Positions 45,489 through 64,000 of a DNA stretch of 64,000 nt are shown one piece after another; position 1 is the stretch's first letter; the number at the start of each line of letters is the position of its first letter. The DNA comes from Deinococcus apachensis DSM 19763 (GTDB lineage Bacteria > Deinococcota > Deinococci > Deinococcales > Deinococcaceae). The stretch is taken from contig NZ_KB906398.1 of assembly GCF_000381345.1 (NCBI RefSeq), positions 310,001-374,000 of the forward strand, given 5' to 3'. Under the pieces are notes generated by a model. It saw only the letters and a program-made list of their open reading frames with translations, did no database searches and had not been told where the DNA came from. Both the position numbers and the translations under genes were made by a program.

Positions 45489-46832
45489 GTGAATCGGGGC
45501 TCGCCGAGGTGGACCTTGAGGTATGTTTTCGCGCTGCTGGACACGCTGGGTCTGCTCCTGCTCTGCCTGTATCTGGTTCAGATGACGCTGGCCGCCACCC
45601 TCCCGCGCCCCCGCCGCGAGCAGGCCCCCGACCCGCGCCTGCGCTTCACCGTCCTGATCCCCGCCCTGAACGAGGAGGAGGTGATCGCGGCGACAGTCCG
45701 CAGCGTCCGCACCCTGGCCCCGGAGGCGCGGATGGCCGTGATCGACGACGGCAGCGATGACGGGACCGCCGCCCTCGTGGGGTCGCTTGCGGACGACGAC
45801 CCGGCGGTACGGCTGCTGCGCCGTTTCGCCCCACACGCGCGGCAGGGCAAGGGAAGGGCGCTGAACTGGGCTGTGCGGCGCCTGATCGAGGACCTCCACT
45901 CCGAGGGCCGTGACCCCCGCCAGGACATCTTCGTCATCCTCGATGCGGACGGGAGGCTCGCGCCCGGTTTGCTGCCCGAGGCGCGGCGGGCCTTCGCGGA
46001 CCCACTTGTGATGGGGGCGCAGGCGCATGTACAGGTACGGATGTCGGGCATTCCGAGCACCTTTCGGGGCTGGATCGGCCGGATGCTGGAACTGGAGCAG
46101 GACATCGAGTATTTCATCATCCGCCACGTGCAGCAGCTCCGGGAACGCTGGCATGGCGTGGCGCTCTTCGGCAACGGGCAGTTCATGCGGGCGAGCTACC
46201 TGGCGGGGCAGTTCGAGCGGGGCCGCGACCCCTGGCCCGACTGCCTCTCCGAGGACCTCGCCAGCGGGCTGGAGTTGCGGCTCGCCGACCCCCGGTTCCG
46301 CCTGGCCTTTCTGGAGAGCGCCGTCACCCAGCAGGGATTGCCCGACCTGGGCCGCTTCACCCGCCAGCGGGCACGCTGGGTGCAGGGGACGATGCAGTGC
46401 GGGCCCTACATCCCCCGGCTGTGGCGGGCGCCCGTTTCGGGGCTGGCCCGGCTGGACCTCAGCTACTTCCTCTCCAACCCCTGGACCATCGCGCTGGTGC
46501 TCCTCTCGCTGCTGACCCAGCCGGTTCGGCTGCTGTTCGGGGAGCGCGGGCTGGTGCTCGACCCCACGGTGGCGACCACCCTCACCGGGCTGAACCTCGC
46601 CCTACAGGCCCACTGGGTGGCTCGCTACCGGCGGCAGAACCCGCTAAACGCGGCCATGGTGGGCTTCGCGTTCGGCGGGCTCTTCGTCTACGGCTTCGCC
46701 ATCTTCTCCAGCCTGCCGCGGGCGTACTGGAATTACTTTACCCGCCGCCACGTGTGGGACAAGAGCGTCCGGCACGCCGAGGCGCCGGAGATCGAGCAAC
46801 CCCAGGTCGTCCCGGTCAGTTCCAGCGACTGA
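45489..46832 (+). CDS. Membrane glycosyltransferase, family 2 (paralogue)
   Basis: The 447-residue protein is a clear paralogue of the preceding gene: same N-terminal helix, [58 protein letters not shown] and [11 protein letters not shown] (QxxRW), then C-terminal helices. GGAGGA precedes GTG 45489 by 6 nt. Tandem duplication followed by divergence is the simplest origin. The two may act on different sugars or acceptors of one envelope polymer. Its end is 4 bp from the convergent folD. Confidence 0.9.
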   Translation: MNRGSPRWTLRYVFALLDTLGLLLLCLYLVQMTLAATLPRPRREQAPDPRLRFTVLIPALNEEEVIAATVRSVRTLAPEARMAVIDDGSDDGTAALVGSLADDDPAVRLLRRFAPHARQGKGRALNWAVRRLIEDLHSEGRDPRQDIFVILDADGRLAPGLLPEARRAFADPLVMGAQAHVQVRMSGIPSTFRGWIGRMLELEQDIEYFIIRHVQQLRERWHGVALFGNGQFMRASYLAGQFERGRDPWPDCLSEDLASGLELRLADPRFRLAFLESAVTQQGLPDLGRFTRQRARWVQGTMQCGPYIPRLWRAPVSGLARLDLSYFLSNPWTIALVLLSLLTQPVRLLFGERGLVLDPTVATTLTGLNLALQAHWVARYRRQNPLNAAMVGFAFGGLFVYGFAIFSSLPRAYWNYFTRRHVWDKSVRHAEAPEIEQPQVVPVSSSD

Positions 46833-46836
46833 CGCC

Positions 46837-47706
46837 CTACTCGACCCGCTCGCCGCGCTGCAACTTCACGGCGCGGACGAGGTTCTGGTACATCAGGGCG
46901 CTGGTCAGGGGGCCGACGCCGCCCGGCACGGGGGTCTGCGCCCGCACGTGGAGGTCCGGCACGGCGTCCCCCACCACACCCTCCGGGGTGACGTTGATCC
47001 CTGCATCAATGACGACGTGATGGAGCTGAACGTGTTCGGGTTTGAGCAGTCCCTCCCGGCCCACGGCGACCACCACGGCATCCTGGGGGGCCAGCACCCC
47101 AGCGAGGTGGCGGGTGTACTCGTTACACAGGGTGACCGTCACGCCACGGTTGTTCAGCATGAAGGCGAGGGGCCGACCCACGGTGCGCCCAGGGCCAATC
47201 ACAGCCACACGCACGCCCCGCAGGTCATCGCCCAGGACTGCGCGAAGCAGAAAGCGCACGCTGCGGGGGGTGGGTGGCAGCAGCGCCTCGCCCTCCCGGC
47301 CCGCCGCGATCAGGGCGAGGTTGGCGGGGGTCAGCCCCTCCACGTCCTTGCGGGGCTCGATGTGCAGTAGCGCGGCGTCGGCGTCCAGACCGGGCGCGAG
47401 CGGGAGTTCCAGCACGATGCCGTGGGCGGAGGGGTCGGCGGACAGTTCGCGCAGCGCCCCGTGAAGGTCGTCCTGCGTCGGTTGCGTCCCCAGGTCGCGC
47501 ACTGTGAACTCCACGCCGAGCTTCCTGGCGCGCCGGGCCTTGCTCTCCACATACACGCGCGAGGCGGGGTCGCTGGAGGCGAGGACGGAGACGAGGTGGG
47601 GCCGGAAGCTCGGCTCCAGGTTGGCCCACTCGGCCAGGGCCTGCCGCACGCCCCGCGTCACTTCGTCCGCGAGCGGCTTGCCCAGGAGAGGTTGAGGTTC
47701 TGCCAT
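46837..47706 (-). CDS. folD: Methylenetetrahydrofolate dehydrogenase/cyclohydrolase, variant active site
   Basis: Bifunctional enzyme that makes 10-formyl-THF from 5,10-methylene-THF; 289 residues. N-terminal [18 protein letters not shown] carries the catalytic Tyr52 and Lys56, [15 protein letters not shown] is the NADP loop, and [13 protein letters not shown] the C-terminal signature. Two usually invariant residues differ: the Gln of VQLPLP (E. coli Q98) is Glu100, and the Asp of KDVDG (E. coli D121) is Glu123. ATG 47706 has GAGGG upstream, in the purH tail; it is downstream of purH and shares its ZTP riboswitch. FolD supplies the cofactor used by PurH. Confidence 0.92.
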   Translation of the reverse strand: MAEPQPLLGKPLADEVTRGVRQALAEWANLEPSFRPHLVSVLASSDPASRVYVESKARRARKLGVEFTVRDLGTQPTQDDLHGALRELSADPSAHGIVLELPLAPGLDADAALLHIEPRKDVEGLTPANLALIAAGREGEALLPPTPRSVRFLLRAVLGDDLRGVRVAVIGPGRTVGRPLAFMLNNRGVTVTLCNEYTRHLAGVLAPQDAVVVAVGREGLLKPEHVQLHHVVIDAGINVTPEGVVGDAVPDLHVRAQTPVPGGVGPLTSALMYQNLVRAVKLQRGERVE

Positions 47707-47714
47707 CTTCGCCC

Positions 47715-49253
<1,539 letters not shown>

Positions 49254-49284
49254 GCCGCCCCCTTCGCCATAGGCTGGCCTCCCC

Positions 49285-49325
49285 AAAAAGTCACGGACGC
49301 CCCCGCCAGTGCAGCGGTGCGTCCG
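49285..49325 (-). terminator. Riboswitch-controlled terminator before purH
   Basis: On the minus strand CGGACGC (49319-49325) and GCGTCCG (49294-49300) close a stem with an inner CCGC/GCGG pair, and TTTTT follows at 49285-49289. The 5' arm overlaps the 3' end of the ZTP aptamer, so ligand-bound aptamer and terminator are mutually exclusive, the normal on-switch design. Confidence 0.85.
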
Positions 49326-49403
49326 ACCCAGGCGCGCGATCAGCTTTGGTCCGGGTGGCTTCCCCGTGGTTCGCCCACGTTCAGCGCCAGTCGCCACCCG
49401 CCG
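49321..49403 (-). ncRNA. ZTP (pfl) riboswitch upstream of purH-folD
   Basis: On the minus strand the conserved pfl elements are all present: GGGTGGCGACTGGCG, then GGCGAACCACGGGGAAGCC, and the 3' GCGCGCCTGGGTCGG. TATCCT (minus strand, 49411-49416) lies just upstream, placing the transcript start near 49404, at the edge of the aptamer. This class senses ZTP/ZMP, which build up when 10-formyl-THF is short, and typically switches on purH and folD, exactly the genes found downstream. Confidence 0.94.
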
Positions 49404-49421
49404 TGGGGACAGGATACAGGG

Positions 49422-49829
49422 TTAAGGAGCGATGGCGATGGCCTCGACCTCGATGAGCAGTTCCGGGCGCACCAGCGCGGCCACCTGCACGGCGCTGCTG
49501 GCCGGAGGGCTCTGCACATTCACGAACTCGTCCCGCACGGCGCGCATCTGGGTCAGGTAGGCCATGTCCGTCAGGAAAAAGGTCAGCTTCACGACCGAAT
49601 CGAAGGTCAGCCCGACCTCCGAAAGGGCGTGACCGATGTTCTGGAAAACCTTCCGGGCCTGGGACGTGAAATCGCCCTCCCCCACCGTTCGGCCCTGTTC
49701 GTCTACCGCGATCTGCCCAGAAATGTAGGCCGTGCGGCCACCTCGCACCTCAGTCAGATGTGAGTACCCGGGTGCCTGTCCCAGGGCAGAAACGTTAACG
49801 AAGCGGACCCGGGGCGGCGTGTCACTCAT
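49422..49829 (-). CDS. Rid-family (YjgF/YER057c/UK114) protein lacking the catalytic Arg
   Basis: A 135-residue protein of the Rid superfamily, small trimeric proteins of which RidA hydrolyses reactive enamine/imine intermediates. YISGQIAVDEQG, RKVFQNIGHALSEVGLTFDSVVKLTFFLTD and LIEVEAIAIAP are family blocks. In RidA the PARS motif supplies the essential Arg (E. coli R105); here the sequence is PPASS with Ser111 at that place. It probably belongs to a subfamily without imine deaminase activity. TAGGCT (minus strand, 49836-49841) ends 6 nt before ATG 49829, so it is leaderless and separate from the riboswitch-controlled operon downstream. Confidence 0.88.
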   Translation of the reverse strand: MSDTPPRVRFVNVSALGQAPGYSHLTEVRGGRTAYISGQIAVDEQGRTVGEGDFTSQARKVFQNIGHALSEVGLTFDSVVKLTFFLTDMAYLTQMRAVRDEFVNVQSPPASSAVQVAALVRPELLIEVEAIAIAP

Positions 49830-49850
49830 GGGTCCAGCCTACGGGACCGT

Positions 49851-50414
49851 TCAGGGGCTGTTCCCCGAGCCGTCCGGGCTGACCGGCGGGGTTTCGTGCG
49901 TGATCGTCATGCTTCCGGTGCCCCCATCCATACCCAGCACGCCGCGCAACTCCTCCAGGGCGGCGCGTTCCTTCTCGCTGACCTGCTCGCCACCGATGCC
50001 CAGGAACCCGCCCTCCTTGGCCGCCTGCGCGGTGCGCTCGGCCACCGACCACAGCAGGCGGCGGTAAGCGGCGGCGTCCTCGGGGCTGGCCTTGCTGCTC
50101 ACCAGCCACACCGCCTGGCGCACGCCCTCCAGGCTCTGGGCGCGGGCCTCGTCCATGTTGCGGGCGCGCTCCCCTTGGGGCAGGGTCGCGGGGTCGGGCG
50201 GGGTGCCCATCAGGTCGGCGGCCATCGCCTCCAGCAGGGGTGTGCGCCCGCTGCCACTCACCCGCTCGCGGATGGCGCCCGCAATCGCCTGCGCCTCGGC
50301 GACGATGCCGGTGATCCCGCTGGGACTGGCCGCCACGATGGCCGCACCCGCCCGGCCGGGACCGGTCATCACCTTGAACCACTCGTCCGGGGTGAAGTTG
50401 TCCTTGACGCTCAT
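49851..50414 (-). CDS. Conserved-looking protein of unknown function
   Basis: The 187-residue soluble, helix-rich protein matches nothing I can name. Visible parts: TPDEWFKVMTGPGRAGAAIVAASPSGITGIVAEAQAIAGAI, then a long helical middle with SPEDAAAYRRLLWSVAERTAQAAKEGGFLG, and an acidic Gly-rich tail. No signal peptide or membrane segment. TAAGGT (minus strand, 50421-50426) ends 6 nt before ATG 50414, supporting a leaderless start and a real gene. It ends 21 bp upstream of the Rid-family gene, same strand. The gap 50415-50601 holds no other gene. Confidence 0.68.
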   Translation of the reverse strand: MSVKDNFTPDEWFKVMTGPGRAGAAIVAASPSGITGIVAEAQAIAGAIRERVSGSGRTPLLEAMAADLMGTPPDPATLPQGERARNMDEARAQSLEGVRQAVWLVSSKASPEDAAAYRRLLWSVAERTAQAAKEGGFLGIGGEQVSEKERAALEELRGVLGMDGGTGSMTITHETPPVSPDGSGNSP

Positions 50415-50601
50415 GGGGTCACCTTAAGCCCGCCTGTGAACCTCTGCCTTGGGGGAGCCTTCACGAGAGGAGCGGCGCGCCTGTTTTGCCTCTTTCCAGA
50501 ACTTGTCCTGCCGGTCCCAAGGCGAGACCCTTCACTTCGTTCAGGGCGACAGCTGGGGTGGTCCGGCCCCGTCGGCCGCCCTTCCCTGAAACAATGAACC
50601 C

Positions 50602-51423
50602 ATGCCGCGCCCCATCAGCAAGGACACCCGACTCTGCATGTCCCTCGCCGGGCGACCCGGAAACTTCGGCACCCGCTTTCACAACTTCCTGTACGAAGAA
50701 CTGGGACTGGATTACATATACAAGGCGTTTACGACGACGAACCTGGGGGCAGCTATCGGCGGCGTGCGGGCACTCGGCATCCGAGGCTGCGCGGTTTCCA
50801 TGCCGTTCAAGGAGGCGTGCATCGAGTTTCTGGACGAACTGGACCCATCGGCGGCGGTCATCGGGTCGGTCAACACCATCGTCAACACGGACGGCTGGCT
50901 CAGGGCCTACAACACCGATTACATCGCTGTGGCAAGCCTTCTCCGGTCCCACGCGGTGCCGCCCACTTCCTCCTTCGTCCTGCGGGGCAGCGGCGGGATG
51001 GCAAAGGCGGTGGCGTTCGCGCTGCGCGACGCGGGCTTCCGGGACGGCGTCATTCTGGCGCGAAACCAGGAGAAGGGGGAGGCGCTCGCCCGGAGTTGCG
51101 GTCTGGGCTGGCAGGGCGAGTTGGGGGACTTGCAGCCAAGCCTCCTGGTCAACGTCACCCCCATCGGGATGGCGGGTGGCCCCGAGGCGGACGACCTCGC
51201 CTTCCCGCGCGAGGTGGTGGCGGGGGCGGAGACCGTATTCGACGTGGTGGCGCTCCCGCCCGAGACGCCGCTGATCCGGCGGGCAAGGGCGGAGGGCAAG
51301 CGCGTCATCACCGGGGCGGAGGTGATCGCCCTTCAGGCCGCCGAACAGTTCGCACTGTATACGGGAGTGAGTCCGAGTGACGAGCAGGTGCGCCGGGCCG
51401 CCGAGTACGCTTCGGCACCGTAA
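50602..51423 (+). CDS. Shikimate dehydrogenase-like protein (SDH-L, HI0607 type)
   Basis: This 273-residue protein belongs to the shikimate dehydrogenase superfamily but to the SDH-L (HI0607-like) branch: SKDTRLCMSLAGRPGNFGTRFHNFLYEELGLDYIYKAF and VRALGIRGCAVSMPFKEACI are characteristic of that branch. The catalytic Lys (PFKE) and the Asn/Asp pair in GSVNTIVNTDGWLRAYNTD are present; the NAD(P) loop reads LRGSGGMAKA. SDH-L enzymes oxidise shikimate slowly in vitro and their real role is uncertain, so I do not call it aroE. It is followed 77 bp on by the FRG gene with its own promoter. Confidence 0.87.
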   Translation: MPRPISKDTRLCMSLAGRPGNFGTRFHNFLYEELGLDYIYKAFTTTNLGAAIGGVRALGIRGCAVSMPFKEACIEFLDELDPSAAVIGSVNTIVNTDGWLRAYNTDYIAVASLLRSHAVPPTSSFVLRGSGGMAKAVAFALRDAGFRDGVILARNQEKGEALARSCGLGWQGELGDLQPSLLVNVTPIGMAGGPEADDLAFPREVVAGAETVFDVVALPPETPLIRRARAEGKRVITGAEVIALQAAEQFALYTGVSPSDEQVRRAAEYASAP

Positions 51424-51500
51424 CCCCATGACCCAAGCGCGAGCATCAGGCAACGTTTACCGTCCCCGATGCTGGCCCGGCCCGCCCGTATGGTGGGCTC

Positions 51501-52391
<891 letters not shown>

Positions 52392-52813
52392 ACCGCCGGG
52401 ACCGAGGGCTGGAATTGTGGCCTCCAAGAGGTCCCACCGCCTCTTCTGGCCGCGCTCAGGTTGACCCGCAGAGCTGCTTGCAGAGGGGGGAGGCTGGGAG
52501 GGGGTGAACGGCCCGGGCCTCCGAGGTAGGTCGGAAGGTCTTGCCGCCTCGTGAGCAGGGCACGCTGACACTTGCCCCCCTCTCCCGCAAACGCTGGACG
52601 TGCAATGGGGAAAACACCGTCTCAGCCCCAATCTTTTGCTCCTCCCCCTGCGAAAGACTGTTTTGCCCAACTTCTCATTTCTCCTCAAGCGTCGCAAGGA
52701 GAGGGTGAGTAAAACCACGTCCCCAACGAGCTTTTACTCCGGGGGTGAACTGCGTGCATCCCCCAGCCCGGAAGGTCCCGGACTGGGCCACAGCCGCCAC
52801 AACCACTCCCCAG
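52392..52813. other. 422-bp gap without a recognisable gene
   Basis: I see no convincing coding region. There is one clear inverted repeat, GAGTAAAA (52707-52714) with TTTTACTC (52732-52739) across 17 nt, and a weaker CTCCT/AGGAG pair at about 52681-52701. AT content is locally higher near 52610-52740. A small RNA or regulatory region is possible but unproved. Confidence 0.5.
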
Positions 52814-53077
52814 TCAATACACGTGAAAATCCCGTAACCCCGTCGCCTCGCTGTACTGGGTCTGCACGTCCTCGACCCGGGCGTGGGGCGGGCCGCGCCT
52901 CAACCAGTGGAGCAGGCGGTCGAGGTCGGCCTCGGAGCCCTCGGCCACGACCTCCACCCGGCCGTCAAGCAGGTTCTCGGCGCTGCCGCTGAGACTCAGG
53001 TCGCGGGCGTGGCGCTGCACGTAGCGGCGGTAGCCGACACCCTGGACGGTGCCGGAGACAAGAGCGGTCAGGCGCAT
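52814..53077 (-). CDS. acyP: Acylphosphatase
   Basis: The 87-residue enzyme hydrolyses acyl phosphates such as acetyl phosphate. The signature [21 protein letters not shown] contains the catalytic Arg (GYR), and [18 protein letters not shown] the catalytic Asn. Length is normal for the family. I choose ATG 53077 because TACCAT (minus strand, 53085-53090) ends 7 nt before it, a leaderless arrangement; ATG 53086 would overlap that box. Divergent from tamB. Confidence 0.9.
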   Translation of the reverse strand: MRLTALVSGTVQGVGYRRYVQRHARDLSLSGSAENLLDGRVEVVAEGSEADLDRLLHWLRRGPPHARVEDVQTQYSEATGLRDFHVY

Positions 53078-53209
53078 GGGGGGCATGGTAACGGGTGGGG
53101 CCGGGGCCTGAGCGTGCGGCGGCTGACGGTCAAGGCCACCCCCATATTCTGACCGCCGCGTGAGCTTCTGGGGGGCGGCGCTCACCCGCCGGACAGTAAA
53201 GTGGGAGGG

Positions 53210-53262
53210 ATGCCCGCCCGCCCCGTGTTCCGCGTCCTGCCCGCCCTCCCGCCGGTCCGCGC

Positions 53263-53266
<4 letters not shown>
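53210..53266 (+). CDS. 18-codon leader ORF overlapping the tamB start
   Basis: TAAAGT (53197-53202) ends 7 nt before ATG 53210, the spacing used by leaderless genes here. The frame encodes [18 protein letters not shown] and its TGA (53264-53266) overlaps the tamB GTG (53263-53265) as GTGA. It is in a different frame from tamB. It may only couple translation so that the weak GTG start is used, or it may be chance; GGGAGGG just before it is also a possible ribosome site. Confidence 0.42.
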
Positions 53267-63907
<10,641 letters not shown>

Positions 63908-63909
<2 letters not shown>

Positions 63910-63993
63910 CGGTCAGCGATCAGAAAGAGAGGCGCCCCAGCGTAGGCCGGGGCGTCCCTTTCTTCTTCTGCTGTTGGCTGACCGCTGACGGCT
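63908..63993. repeat. Dispersed palindromic repeat, copy D (terminator of tamB)
   Basis: Outer arms AGCGGTCAGC and GGCTGACCGCT flank GCGCCCCAGCGTAGGCCGGGGCG and a T-rich run (CCCTTTCTTC). The core GCGTAGGCyGGGGC also occurs in copy B. It begins at the tamB stop codon. Confidence 0.75.
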
Positions 63994-64000
63994 CCTTACC

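Overview
The window is a contiguous piece of a high-GC Deinococcus chromosome. The pointers are a GyrB gene behind a 17-bp radiation/desiccation response palindrome, a crtI-crtB carotenoid pair, a very long TamB-like protein, a PolX-PHP protein, a TreX/TreZ/TreY plus TreS trehalose set, and many genes whose start codon lies only 6-7 nt after a TANNNT -10 hexamer (leaderless transcripts). I see no insertion sequence, prophage, CRISPR array, tRNA or rRNA. Base and codon use look even throughout.

Layout. 1-3.2 kb: end of a peptide-type ABC permease, then hisJ overlapping polX. 3.2-7.6 kb (minus): kynB-kynU, a small membrane protein and a secreted von Willebrand A protein. 7.7-9.9 kb: gyrB with its damage-response promoter. 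9.9-15.6 kb (minus): S10 peptidase, DUF559 protein, mfd, and a secreted protein broken by a one-base frameshift. 15.9-17.6 kb: orphan sulfonate/nitrate-type binding protein and a basic protein of unknown role. 17.8-27.5 kb: trehalose/glycogen block (treX/glgX, treZ, treY, a Bax-inhibitor-1 protein, convergent treS). 27.6-32.2 kb: Zn/Mn ABC importer and an ABC-F ATPase with a possible translational attenuator. 32.3-35.0 kb: nitroreductase divergent from a Cys-bearing HxlR regulator, OsmC, and an alpha/beta hydrolase. 35.0-38.6 kb (minus): crtI, crtB and a methyltransferase. 38.7-43.6 kb: a holin-X/DUF3618-like envelope pair, a Fur-family regulator, and a SAM-I riboswitch controlling metY-metX. 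44-46.8 kb: two tandem membrane glycosyltransferases. 46.8-49.4 kb (minus): purH-folD behind a ZTP riboswitch. 49.4-53.1 kb: a Rid-family protein, a hypothetical protein, a shikimate-dehydrogenase-like protein, an FRG-domain protein and acylphosphatase. 53.2-63.9 kb: one 3,548-residue TamB-family protein.

How the genes work together. TreX debranches glycogen, TreY turns the reducing end into a trehalosyl unit and TreZ releases trehalose; TreS adds a maltose-to-trehalose route. A LacI-type palindrome lies upstream of treX. The SAM-I and ZTP riboswitches tie methionine synthesis and the 10-formyl-THF-dependent purine step to their own metabolites. gyrB, polX and mfd are DNA topology or repair functions, and crtI/crtB make the carotenoid precursor.

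Observations most worth checking: the PolX polymerase site has lost all three catalytic aspartates while the PHP nuclease site is intact; FolD has two active-site substitutions while controlled by a ZTP switch; the ABC-F leader contains a hexapeptide ORF over an anti-Shine-Dalgarno sequence; a 23-codon ORF is coupled at both ends inside the metal importer operon; a short leader ORF precedes tamB; and a family of long palindromes serves as terminators.
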